Shown here: piece after piece, positions 14,820-23,514 of the stretch
Numbering within the stretch: the stretch's first letter is position 1
How the letters are laid out: each line of letters opens with the position of its first letter
Assembly (NCBI GenBank): GCA_004554455.1
Contig: SFMG01000011.1
Span: forward strand, 1-50,389
DNA length: 50,389 nt
Reading direction: 5' to 3'
Source of the DNA: Bacteroidales bacterium
GTDB lineage: Bacteria; Bacteroidota; Bacteroidia; Bacteroidales; UBA932
Translations under genes and position numbers: made by a program
The notes under the pieces: generated by a model
Told to the model about the DNA's origin: nothing
The model's input: the letters and a program-made list of their open reading frames with translations, nothing else
The model's database searches: none

Positions 14820-16379
14820 CTACTTGTACATTACGCCGCCGATGACATTGAAGTTGGCATCTACAAAGAACATATTAAGTTCATTCTCGCCAGGAACGAG
14901 AAGCACATCGGAGTATGCTCCGGCGCCAGTCCAGTCAAGGTTGGCCCAAGCTTCACTACGATCCACCCAGGAATCACAATCTACAATCATTACTTCCTCC
15001 GCCTTGGTCGGATCGGTCACGTCGAGCAGAACAACATCAGTTGCGTCATAATCGAAATGACAACCCTTCACGATAGCAGCATATTTTTTGCCTTTGAAAT
15101 CAGCAGTAGCTATGCAGTTGTAATTCTCCATCCAGGCTGAGCCGGTAGTATAGCATACTGACCAGGCTGAACCATTGTAATAATAGAGATTATAGTCGCC
15201 ACCATAACCAATGTAGAGGAAGCCATCGGAAGCCTTGGTTCCAAGAGCTACGCCACAAGCGCCGGTAACCGTACTGCCTGCGTATGGAGGGGCAACATAG
15301 CTGAAGCCCTCCTGTATCGTTCCATTGGAAATCTCCCAATAAAGCACAGCTCCACCGGCACCGTCAGAAACAACAGCGGTAACAACGGCATTCTTGGTGA
15401 TATCGCCCTTTACCCTGACATTTCCGCAATCGACACCATAGTAGTTGGCGGTATCAAAGGTAAGGAGTACCTTAGGATCAATCTTGGAGATGTCATCGAG
15501 ACGGAATATGGTAAGAGTTGAACCATAAGCAGCATCTGCTGCAGCAAGGATGTGATTGCCTTCATCTACACAGAGGCTCTGGATATTGTAACCCTCCGGA
15601 AGATTGATGGTATTGACGAGGGTACCGTCTGCAGGATTGAGAACGAGCACCTTTGTGCCGTTGGAAAGGAGAAGATATTCTCCGTATTTTGCCAGACGGA
15701 CTTTGGAATCTGCAGTATAGGCGGAGTAGTCGGTAGGGTTGCAGTACCACTTAACACTTGAAGGTCCATCCTGAGATACGATGAGGGTAATAAGATTCAC
15801 GTCGTCACCGAGGTTCACGGTCACGGACGTTTCACGAGAGCCGTCGAGTTCGTCGAAAGGATCGACCTCAACGCTGATGGTGTGGCTTTCGTATGCCTTG
15901 GAATCGGAAACAAGCCTTGCCCAGGTGCAGGCAGGATCCATTGTGGCCTCGAATTCGAGGTTGGTCTTGAATTCGAAGATGACTTTGCCGCCTTCAGGGC
16001 CTACGGCCTTCTCGTCCTCAACGATGTCAAAAGCAGGAACATAGCCCTGAACGAGGGAAACTTCCTTGACGGTAGCACCCGCAGTTATGACCAGAGTGGC
16101 AACGCGCGGATCCTTGCTGTCGGATGCGGTGGCGATTACCTTGACCTTGGCATCACCTGCCTCACCCTTATCAGGAGAAATGAGGCACCAGTCGGAAGCC
16201 TCCTTGAGAGAAGCTGTCCAGGCGGCAGTAGAGTTGAATTCGACGAAAACATCAACCTCCTCGGTTCCTTCCACAGGAATGGAAACCTCATCGGGAGCGG
16301 TGATCTTCGGTTCAGCGACCGGTTTTTCGCAAGCCATTGCTAAAACGGCCATCGAAAGGAATAAAGCGATTTTTTTCAT
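14820..16379 (-). CDS. BACON-type lipoprotein with beta-propeller-like region
   Basis: A 519-residue predicted outer-membrane lipoprotein: signal peptide with lipobox ending at Cys17 (LAMAC). Two Ig-like BACON-style repeats at about 25-110 and 112-210 have the typical AAWTAS...WCLISPDKGEAG and LEFEATMDPACTW blocks. The C-terminal 300 residues contain repeated beta-strand segments (YLLLSNGTKVLVL, LCVDEGNHILAAAD) suggesting a propeller-like glycan-binding or sensory domain. It is the last gene of the minus-strand PUL operon and is followed by a terminator. Its role is probably surface glycan capture. It resembles in layout the DUF5018-like protein at 20106, from which it may have arisen by duplication. 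Confidence 0.75.
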   Translation of the reverse strand: MKKIALFLSMAVLAMACEKPVAEPKITAPDEVSIPVEGTEEVDVFVEFNSTAAWTASLKEASDWCLISPDKGEAGDAKVKVIATASDSKDPRVATLVITAGATVKEVSLVQGYVPAFDIVEDEKAVGPEGGKVIFEFKTNLEFEATMDPACTWARLVSDSKAYESHTISVEVDPFDELDGSRETSVTVNLGDDVNLITLIVSQDGPSSVKWYCNPTDYSAYTADSKVRLAKYGEYLLLSNGTKVLVLNPADGTLVNTINLPEGYNIQSLCVDEGNHILAAADAAYGSTLTIFRLDDISKIDPKVLLTFDTANYYGVDCGNVRVKGDITKNAVVTAVVSDGAGGAVLYWEISNGTIQEGFSYVAPPYAGSTVTGACGVALGTKASDGFLYIGYGGDYNLYYYNGSAWSVCYTTGSAWMENYNCIATADFKGKKYAAIVKGCHFDYDATDVVLLDVTDPTKAEEVMIVDCDSWVDRSEAWANLDWTGAGAYSDVLLVPGENELNMFFVDANFNVIGGVMYK

Positions 16380-16410
16380 AATTGATGAATGATGGTTTAT
16401 TTAGTTGATA

Positions 16411-17583
16411 TTACATAGTTTCCAGCATCTGCCAGATCTGATAAAGTCCTCTCGGAACGTGGAAGCAGCCCTTCCACTTGCCGCCCTTGAGAGGAAGCAG
16501 CACCTCTCCGCGACGGTTCAGGTAGCCGTACCACTCGGGATAGTCAGGGTCCTTGAAATGCGACCAGAGATAGTCATTGAGTTTCGAGAACCACTCCAGG
16601 CACTTTCTGTTGCCAGTAAGCTGATAGCCCTTGAGCATTGCGATGGCCGATTCGATGTGTACCCACCAGAGTTTCTGGTCCCACTCGAGTTCTTGTGTAG
16701 GGTGGCCCTTGCAGTCCATAAAGTAGAATATGCCTCCGTACTGCTTGTCCCAGCCGTACTCGATGACGCTGAGGGAAATCTCCACGGCCTTTTCTATCAG
16801 TGCCTTGTCATTGCGTCTGATGCCTATGTTCATAAGGAACCACATTGCCTCGAGGTCGTGGCCCGGATTGACTTTGCGGCCCTCGAAACAATCGACCATA
16901 CTGCCGTCCGGAGCCAGATTCTCCATTATGACACCCAGCTGAGGCTGCCAGAACACATCCACAATCTCGTGGACGCTCTCGTCTATGGTACGTTCTATGA
17001 GCTCGGGATCGTTGATGATGTCCTCCACCTCCAGTGCCATGTTGCAGATAATCATAGGAAGGGCGAAATCCTTCATAGGACGCGTGCCCGGATAGGCCTT
17101 CAGCCACTGACCCTTGGGATTGCTCCTGCGCTCGAGTATGCGCCGGAAGGTCCTGCGGGCAATCTCCGCATATTCCTCACTTCCCGTGGCCTTGGCGAGC
17201 TGGGCGAAAGCCATACATGCGAAGGTGTTGGAGAAGATGTTGTACGGCTGCACAAGCGGACGTCCGTCGCGGGTAAGCGAGAAATAGAAGTCGTAGTTGC
17301 CGTCGTGGCCATATTTCTTGAGAAACTCTCCGCCCTGAACAGCTGCATCCAGCCAGGCCTGCTTACGGTCAAGACTGTTGTAGAGCATTGCGAACATCCA
17401 GACTTCGCGGCCCTGAAGCCAGACGAATTTGTCCGTGTCATAGACGCTACCGTCCCTGTCAAGGCAGGAGAAATAGCCCCCGAACTCCTTATCCTGGGAT
17501 TTCTCGAGCCAGAACGGGAGCACATTCTTGAGGAGTTCCTTTTTATACTGGAACGCCAGCTGTTTAAAGTTCATTTCCGACAT
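16411..17583 (-). CDS. AGE family epimerase (N-acylglucosamine 2-epimerase-like)
   Basis: A 390-residue cytoplasmic (alpha/alpha)6-barrel epimerase. Family blocks are clear: FVWLQGREVWMF near residue 50, YGHDGNYDFYFS, NPGHDLEAMWFL and LWWVHIESAIA, containing the histidines used for general acid/base catalysis. Family members interconvert GlcNAc and ManNAc, cellobiose and glucosylmannose, or free hexoses. The overall sequence looks closest to the N-acylglucosamine 2-epimerase type common in Bacteroides, so GlcNAc/ManNAc is the best guess. It is the only clearly cytoplasmic enzyme of this operon, which suggests that the imported sugar needs C2 inversion. An ATG at 17574 is an alternative start. 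Confidence 0.88.
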   Translation of the reverse strand: MSEMNFKQLAFQYKKELLKNVLPFWLEKSQDKEFGGYFSCLDRDGSVYDTDKFVWLQGREVWMFAMLYNSLDRKQAWLDAAVQGGEFLKKYGHDGNYDFYFSLTRDGRPLVQPYNIFSNTFACMAFAQLAKATGSEEYAEIARRTFRRILERRSNPKGQWLKAYPGTRPMKDFALPMIICNMALEVEDIINDPELIERTIDESVHEIVDVFWQPQLGVIMENLAPDGSMVDCFEGRKVNPGHDLEAMWFLMNIGIRRNDKALIEKAVEISLSVIEYGWDKQYGGIFYFMDCKGHPTQELEWDQKLWWVHIESAIAMLKGYQLTGNRKCLEWFSKLNDYLWSHFKDPDYPEWYGYLNRRGEVLLPLKGGKWKGCFHVPRGLYQIWQMLETM

Positions 17584-17624
17584 ATCAATATTTAATTTAT
17601 TTTGGTTCAGGTTTTAGCAATTGC

Positions 17625-19049
17625 TCATCCGAGCGTTTCCAGGTAGTCGTCAAAGGCCCGCTTGATGTCATCCCAGTAATCGTGCATACGTATATGACAC
17701 AAGTCGAAGAAGAACATCCCGTCGGTGCTGGAATTGATGCAGGCATCGACAATCTGAGGCATAAGGGCGCCCTGCCCGCCGTTCTCGAAGCCGCTTCCGT
17801 TGCCTATGTCCGGACCGCCGCTGAACGGCACGTCGTCCTTGAAGAGAGAAGCCGCCTGCTTGCAGAAGCCCTGCATTGTCCATTCGCCGCTGCCGTATAT
17901 GGACGAGGTAGAGGCGTAGGCGCCTATGAACATATAGTCGCAGTGGTCGGCATATCCAAACTCGGCATATCTGTCGCCAGCCCAGTAGTAGCCATCCGCC
18001 TTAGGGTCATATTTCGGGCTCGCCCAATTGACGCCTGAATAGTAATAGCTTGAATACCAGCCGCCTACGTAGCATCCGAATTTCATATCCGCGTTCTTGG
18101 CGTGAACGGTGTCCGCGGCCTTGACGATGAAGTCATGTATGACCTTGGCACGGAATTCCAGCCACTGTTTCGTAAGGGTTGAGACGGGACGCTTGAGTTC
18201 GCTCTGGCCCGCAGCCATCACATCCCCCGGCCAGGAATTCATCTTCTGTCCGCAATACTCCTCGAAGCCGCTGCGCATCAGCTCGGAAAAATCACTCTGA
18301 AGGCTGTAGTCGTCAAAACGGCAGCGGTCCAGTATGATGCCGTCCAGGTCGTATGCGGCCAGATCGGATATGATTCCGAGCACGTAAGCCTGCGCGTCAG
18401 GATGGACGGGAGAAAGGAACTTGGCACCGTAGTCCACACTGTCATCGAGCAGGTCCATAGTGTTCTTGAGTCCGTCAGCGGTGTTTACCACTGATGCCCA
18501 GGCCTTCCGGGAAGGGTCGGTGAAGAGTTTGCCGTCACTGCCGAGTCCGTACGGGCAGAGGCAGCCGTCCACGAAGGTGTTCATTACGGCGTGCACCCTC
18601 AGGCCCTGCCTGTGTCCCTCATCGATGAAGGTCTGAAGATAGTCGAAATCCGCGGTCCTCTCCAGAAAGACATAACCCTTGGAGGTCCAGCAGTCCATCC
18701 TTCTCTGGGGCTCGGCGTGCGTGGATTTGAAAAGGACTCCGCCGTTGGTCGGCCTCACATCCACCACGAGATCGGTGAAACCGCAATCCTTCAGCAGCCC
18801 TATTTCCCGGATTATATTGCTCTCGCTGTTCGCGAACTCCTCCCAGTTGCCCTCGCAGCTGACCCAGACATAGCGGGATTTGCCCTTCTGGCCTTCGGGT
18901 TTCGGAGGCTCAGGGATATCCGGCTTATCGGTAGAAGTGGTATCCTTGCCGTTCCAGTTGGGATTCCAAGGATGATAAGGATCCTTCTCACAGGAGAGAA
19001 GAATGCCTGCTGAAAGAAGAAGGGAAAATATGAAAGTCTTACTGCGCAT
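17625..19049 (-). CDS. GHL10-type (family 10 glycosylhydrolase-like) lipoprotein
   Basis: A 474-residue lipoprotein (lipobox Cys20, LLSC) with a Pro-rich linker to about residue 50, then a TIM-barrel-type GHL10 domain starting at RYVWVSCEGNW. FTDLVVDVRPTNG, LRVHAVMNTFVDG and DGIILDRCRFDDY (probable catalytic Asp region) are characteristic. GHL10 proteins are hydrolase-like proteins related to alpha-amylase barrels, mostly of unknown substrate. It is a paralogue of the protein at 26741: both share WAS-x-x-YDP, a Tyr-Trp-rich segment and a region ending in a short DxxH-type C terminus. Located between the phosphodiester glycosidase and the epimerase genes. Predicted surface or periplasmic location. 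Confidence 0.8.
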   Translation of the reverse strand: MRSKTFIFSLLLSAGILLSCEKDPYHPWNPNWNGKDTTSTDKPDIPEPPKPEGQKGKSRYVWVSCEGNWEEFANSESNIIREIGLLKDCGFTDLVVDVRPTNGGVLFKSTHAEPQRRMDCWTSKGYVFLERTADFDYLQTFIDEGHRQGLRVHAVMNTFVDGCLCPYGLGSDGKLFTDPSRKAWASVVNTADGLKNTMDLLDDSVDYGAKFLSPVHPDAQAYVLGIISDLAAYDLDGIILDRCRFDDYSLQSDFSELMRSGFEEYCGQKMNSWPGDVMAAGQSELKRPVSTLTKQWLEFRAKVIHDFIVKAADTVHAKNADMKFGCYVGGWYSSYYYSGVNWASPKYDPKADGYYWAGDRYAEFGYADHCDYMFIGAYASTSSIYGSGEWTMQGFCKQAASLFKDDVPFSGGPDIGNGSGFENGGQGALMPQIVDACINSSTDGMFFFDLCHIRMHDYWDDIKRAFDDYLETLG

Positions 19050-19061
19050 TTCCTGTCAATA

Positions 19062-20099
19062 TCATTTCACAAATTTAAGCATAAGCGTACTTGCCACCCG
19101 CCTCTGGCTTCCGTCGGACGGGCTGATGCTTTCCTTGCCACCAATGAGCATGCAGCTGGAGCCTCCGCCGTCCAGGTTTATGGCCTGGGTGCAGCCCAGG
19201 GAGAGCAGCAGGCGGCCCAGCTGTTCGGTGGTCAAGCCCTTGACGCCGGGAGTCATTTCACGGCCCTCGCAGACCATAAAGACAATTTCGCCGGCGGATG
19301 TGTAGCCAATCGCGCTCCTCGGATTGTAGGCGGTGCAGCCCACGTCCGAAAGGAAGAGCTCGTTTTCGTAGCTATTGACAAGTACGGAATCCTTCAGCAG
19401 CACCGGGCCTCCTCCTATGGCGAAGTCCGAGGAGAGTTCCTCGGCATTGCCCGGGAACTTGGAGGAAGGAGTCCTCAAAGGATCCTTGGACCAGCTGTTG
19501 CGTGCCGGCGTCGGATAGACCCAGGTCTTCTTTTCGCTGCTGTTGTAATAGCTCCAGGCCGCCCTGTAGCCATCTTTCTCCCGGAGGAATATCGCCCTGG
19601 TAGGATAATATATGGTCTTCCAGTCCTGTGAGGCATAGTTGATGTTCTGGGCCAGCAGTACGCCTTCACGAAGGGCCAGGGAGGCACTGTAGTTCAGGCC
19701 GTCCGAGACATAGAAGTAGCCGGCATTCATCACTACGTCCCATTTTCCTCCGTCATAGACAGAGGCGGGAGTGCGCAGGGCATCCGTGGAGCCCTCCATC
19801 GAAGGGTCATTGATGCACCAGAGATCCAGGGTCACAGCCCCGGCATCCGCAACGACGGCATAGACCAGGGCAGGACTGTCCTTGAACTCGGTGCAGCGAA
19901 GCAATCTCACGCCCTTGGCCGTGACTGAGAACTCCCCGCTGACATCTTCCCATACGAACTCGGGCTTCTCCGGTTCTACCGGCTTCTCCGGCCCGTCAGG
20001 CTTCTCCCAAGGCCAGTCCGTACCGCTGCCGGAAGAGACAGGGGTGCAGGCTGCCGCGAGGAGAGCCAGACAGGCGATATGCAAACGGATCAAAGACAT
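19062..20099 (-). CDS. Phosphodiester glycosidase family (NAGPA-like) lipoprotein
   Basis: A 345-residue lipoprotein (lipobox Cys18, LLAAAC) with a short Pro/Glu-rich spacer and a NAGPA (PF09992-type) domain. Hallmarks are AIGYTSAGEIVFMVCEGR and the terminal LGCTQAINLDGGGSS followed by a Ser-Asp-Gly loop. The human homologue uncovers mannose 6-phosphate by removing GlcNAc from a GlcNAc-1-phospho-6-mannose diester, and bacterial relatives also cleave sugar phosphodiesters in cell-wall polymers. Here it lies between the DUF5018-like lipoprotein and a GHL10 gene with gaps of 6 and 12 nt. It is the gene that says most about the substrate of the operon: probably a glycan with phosphodiester-linked sugars. 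Confidence 0.87.
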   Translation of the reverse strand: MSLIRLHIACLALLAAACTPVSSGSGTDWPWEKPDGPEKPVEPEKPEFVWEDVSGEFSVTAKGVRLLRCTEFKDSPALVYAVVADAGAVTLDLWCINDPSMEGSTDALRTPASVYDGGKWDVVMNAGYFYVSDGLNYSASLALREGVLLAQNINYASQDWKTIYYPTRAIFLREKDGYRAAWSYYNSSEKKTWVYPTPARNSWSKDPLRTPSSKFPGNAEELSSDFAIGGGPVLLKDSVLVNSYENELFLSDVGCTAYNPRSAIGYTSAGEIVFMVCEGREMTPGVKGLTTEQLGRLLLSLGCTQAINLDGGGSSCMLIGGKESISPSDGSQRRVASTLMLKFVK

Positions 20100-20105
20100 A
20101 TATAC

Positions 20106-21821
20106 TTATTTCTTGATGCAGTCGGCGACGAAGCCGCCAATCACACCGGCGTACTGGTCGAAGTAATATATGAACACCTTGAATCCGTCGGGAGACTGTG
20201 CGATGACTACGTCGCCGCAGGAATTGGACTCTGCCGCATTGGTCATCTGGAAGTACTCGATTTCAGTACCTACGACAAGGGCGGAGCAGTTGTCGAATTC
20301 ACCCTTCATACCGGATATGTCGGTCACGTCATAGACGTACAGCTGAGGAGCTACTCCCCAGGCAGGGAAGTGGCTGAGAACCAGGAAGGCCGCATACTGT
20401 GCATTGTTGAAGGCCTTGCAGTCTATCTGGTTGGCATTCCATGCCCATCCAGAACCGTTGGAAGTCGGCAGATTGGCGCCGATGCTCAGGTCTGGCTTGA
20501 CCCAGTCGAGTTCAGGGCCGCCGCTCAGTCCGGAATAAGCTCCGAAGAACCATCCGCCCGCAGCAGTAGAAGAAGCAGGAGTCAGGGCCGCCGCGTTGAC
20601 AGGAGCCTGTCCCCAACTCAATCCGGCTGCGCTGATGTCGTATTCATTAATGGAATTCACCGATCCTCCCTTGACTTCTATGGATATGAAGTGGGATGCG
20701 GTGGTGATGGAAGGCACACCCTCAAAGAGTATGGTGACCATGGCGTCGCCGTCGAGATTTCCGCTGATTTCCATCTTGCCACCCCTTGGCAGGGCCCTCG
20801 CGCTTTCATATTCGCAGAAGAGAACAGGGGTCTCGCTGACAGATGAACTCTTGTATATCTTAAGGCTGCCGCTGTAAGGGTCTTCGGCTATATGGTTGCA
20901 TATCAGCATATTGCCAGCCTCGTCACTTGCGATGGAACCGGCGCTGGCGCTGCCGAGGACGATCTCGCCCTTCTTGGCTCCGGTCTGGCCATCCAGGTAG
21001 ATAGGGGTGCTTCCGTCACCCATACATACTACGAGATAGCCGTCTATGGCTGCCAGCGACGGGTTGGTGGCGGCAGTGTAGGCAGGTGTGCCGAGCCTGC
21101 TGTCAGGCGCGAAGTTGAACAGTTGGCGCACGGAGCTCTTATTGAAGCCGTGGGCTATCTTCGTAGGGATAGCCTTCTGGGCGGTGTAAACTATCTCGGT
21201 CTTGCCGTCAGGAGCGAGGAGGACCACCTCACGCGGATTGTTGTAGTCGGCAGGCGTGTCCAGGTCGCTCTTGACACTGGCGTGAGCGCTGGCAACAGCC
21301 GTTGCGCTGACGGAAGAGAGGTCGTCGGTGGTGAAGAGATAGATCATCCTTTCGTCATTGTCGATAAATCCGTCGATAGGAGGATTTACGATGGAGAAGG
21401 ACATCAGGGTGGCATTCGAGGACTTTACCCTCTTGCCGGTAATGACTATCTTCCTGCTCTTGCCGGAGGCGTCGGTAAAGACGAACTCGTTCTCATCGTA
21501 GAGACTCATCACGCTGAGAGGCGGATCTATCTTGCAGTCGTTGGCCAGCTCGGCCTTGACACGTACCTTGGCCATATACATAGTGGTCTGGTCATCCGAC
21601 TCCTCAGGGTAATAGTAAGGGATAGGGATAACGAAACGGTCGGCATCCGGATCGCTTACCTGAAGGCGTCCCAGAAGAAGGCCGTTGTACGGTCCGTCGG
21701 TGAAGAAGGCGGAGAAACTGGTTATGGACTGACGCTGAACGGTAGGCTCCACAAACTCCGGTTTCTGGCAGGCTGCCAGGAAAAGGCAGGACAGTGCCGC
21801 TATTATTATGCTCTTTTTCAT
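20106..21821 (-). CDS. DUF5018-like PUL surface lipoprotein
   Basis: A 571-residue lipoprotein; signal peptide with lipobox Cys18 (FLAAC). The N-terminal region (about 25-180) has ITSFSAFF and FVIPIPYYYPEESD, which resemble DUF5018 repeats found beside SusCD pairs in Bacteroides. The C-terminal 350 residues have beta-propeller-like segments (YLVVCMGDGSTPIYLDG, MLICNHIAEDP). The frame continues upstream to 21944 inside susD, but the ATG at 21821 is selected because the signal peptide starts there and it falls 19 nt after the susD stop. Probable surface glycan-binding protein. Similar layout to the lipoprotein at 14820. Confidence 0.72.
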   Translation of the reverse strand: MKKSIIIAALSCLFLAACQKPEFVEPTVQRQSITSFSAFFTDGPYNGLLLGRLQVSDPDADRFVIPIPYYYPEESDDQTTMYMAKVRVKAELANDCKIDPPLSVMSLYDENEFVFTDASGKSRKIVITGKRVKSSNATLMSFSIVNPPIDGFIDNDERMIYLFTTDDLSSVSATAVASAHASVKSDLDTPADYNNPREVVLLAPDGKTEIVYTAQKAIPTKIAHGFNKSSVRQLFNFAPDSRLGTPAYTAATNPSLAAIDGYLVVCMGDGSTPIYLDGQTGAKKGEIVLGSASAGSIASDEAGNMLICNHIAEDPYSGSLKIYKSSSVSETPVLFCEYESARALPRGGKMEISGNLDGDAMVTILFEGVPSITTASHFISIEVKGGSVNSINEYDISAAGLSWGQAPVNAAALTPASSTAAGGWFFGAYSGLSGGPELDWVKPDLSIGANLPTSNGSGWAWNANQIDCKAFNNAQYAAFLVLSHFPAWGVAPQLYVYDVTDISGMKGEFDNCSALVVGTEIEYFQMTNAAESNSCGDVVIAQSPDGFKVFIYYFDQYAGVIGGFVADCIKK

Positions 21822-21840
21822 TTCAATACTTCTTTTTGGA

Positions 21841-23502
21841 TCAGTTCCACTCGCTGAACTGTGACACTTTGCCGTTGCTGCTGAGTTCGGACTCAGGCAG
21901 AGGGAAACGGTAGAGCCTGCTCGGGAAGTTGCGGTTCTTCTCATCTACGGAAACGTAGGAATATGAGAAGCCCTCATCCGTCTTTTCTACCTTCAGGCCG
22001 TGCTGCTGATAGCCGCTCAGGCCTTCCGGATAGTTCTTGTGAGCCACTCCCCAGCGGCGCAGGTCCCAGTATGAAAGGCCTTCGTAAGCCATTTCGACCT
22101 TGCGCTCCTGACGTATCGCGGTCCAGAGTTCCGAGCCGGACTTAGGGGTGTAGGCCAGGCCGACACGGGCGCGTATCCGGCGCACTGCGTCATTGGCCTC
22201 GGACTCGAGATTGAGACGGTAGCAGGCCTCGGCTTTGTTGAGCAATACCTCTGCATAGCGCAGGATAGTCACAGGCTGTACTCCGCCGGGCTGGTGGATC
22301 ACGTCGTGAGTCTCGTCCACACCCTTGCGCAGATAGTAACCCGTGCAGGTACGTCCCTTAGGCTCCTGTTCCAGTTTCCAGGCAAACCAGCCGTCACGTC
22401 CTCCGACGTAAGGCTCTATGGTGCGGCCCTTCCAGGCCGAGCCGTTGTAGAGTATGGTTGCGGCAAAGCGCGGTTCAAGCTTGTCGTACGGAGGCTTCGC
22501 GGAAACGGCATCCGAATGCCAAGGGCTCCAGTCCACCTGTCCGCCTCCGGCATATTCGTATGACTCGACCATTTCCTGGGTAGGGTAGGCATATCCGCCG
22601 CCTGTCTCACCGAAGAAGTAATAGTCACCTCCCGGAGTGTAATAGAAGTCGAAAGAGTGGGTGACGTCGTTGGCGCGGTCGAACACATACTGGAGTATGG
22701 CTTCGTTGTTGCCGTCTGCAATGGACTTGCCCCAGGCATCGCTGTAGCTGTCCTCGAGGCCATAGCCGAGTGCCTCGACCTCAGCGGCGGCATCGACCAC
22801 CTTCTGCCAGCGTCCGGCATAGAGCATTGCGCGGCTCATCAGAGCCCAGGCCATGCCCTTGTTTATGCGGCCCCTGGCCTCCGCCTTTGCCGGCAGGACC
22901 TCAGCGGCAGCCTTGAGGTCGGATTCCACGAAGTCCCACACCTGCTCTTCGCTGCTGAGTTCCTTGTCCTTGCTGATAGCGGTCAGGTCCTCGCCGTAGA
23001 GTATGACCTCCTTGTAGCGCTTTGCAAGTTCGAAATAGAAATATCCTCTCATGAAAAGCATCTCCGCACGCAGGCGGGCCTTGTCCCCGGAGGACATCTC
23101 GCCATAGGCCTCGAGATAGCTCAGGCCCTGGTTGACCTTGCGGACTGCCTGATAGAGGCTGCCCCAGACGCCCATATAGGTGTCCACGTAAGTACTGCTC
23201 ATCGTGACCTCGTCCCCATAGGCGAACTCACTCGGAATCAGTCCAGTATATACATAATTGTAGGAGCCGTACTTGAACTCGTCGGTAAGGGCTTCGGTGA
23301 AGAAGCCATAGGCACTCTGCCAGCCGTAGATGTCAAGCACGTAGCTGTAGATGTAGTTCACACCGTATTCGGCGGTCTCGGTGGTCTGCCAGAGGACCTT
23401 GTCGGAAACCCTGTCGGTAGGCGTCATATCCAGATACCTGGTGCAGGATGCCGTAGCGATCAGCAGGAGTGATGCAAATATGCTGAAAAATCTCTGTTTC
23501 AT
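21841..23502 (-). CDS. susD: SusD/RagB family outer-membrane lipoprotein
   Basis: A 553-residue SusD homologue. Lipobox Cys20 (ATASC) is followed by TRYLDMTPTDRVSD, the standard opening of the family. Tetratricopeptide-type helices follow (RAEMLFMRGYFYFELAKRY, GMAWALMSRAMLYAG) and a C-terminal RagB domain has LRYAEVLLNKAEACYRL and ERKVEMAYEGLSYWDLRRW. It forms the lid that captures glycan for the TonB-dependent partner. It starts 12 nt after the susC stop. Length is normal for the family. Confidence 0.97.
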   Translation of the reverse strand: MKQRFFSIFASLLLIATASCTRYLDMTPTDRVSDKVLWQTTETAEYGVNYIYSYVLDIYGWQSAYGFFTEALTDEFKYGSYNYVYTGLIPSEFAYGDEVTMSSTYVDTYMGVWGSLYQAVRKVNQGLSYLEAYGEMSSGDKARLRAEMLFMRGYFYFELAKRYKEVILYGEDLTAISKDKELSSEEQVWDFVESDLKAAAEVLPAKAEARGRINKGMAWALMSRAMLYAGRWQKVVDAAAEVEALGYGLEDSYSDAWGKSIADGNNEAILQYVFDRANDVTHSFDFYYTPGGDYYFFGETGGGYAYPTQEMVESYEYAGGGQVDWSPWHSDAVSAKPPYDKLEPRFAATILYNGSAWKGRTIEPYVGGRDGWFAWKLEQEPKGRTCTGYYLRKGVDETHDVIHQPGGVQPVTILRYAEVLLNKAEACYRLNLESEANDAVRRIRARVGLAYTPKSGSELWTAIRQERKVEMAYEGLSYWDLRRWGVAHKNYPEGLSGYQQHGLKVEKTDEGFSYSYVSVDEKNRNFPSRLYRFPLPESELSSNGKVSQFSEWN

Positions 23503-23514
23503 AACTGTCCTCCT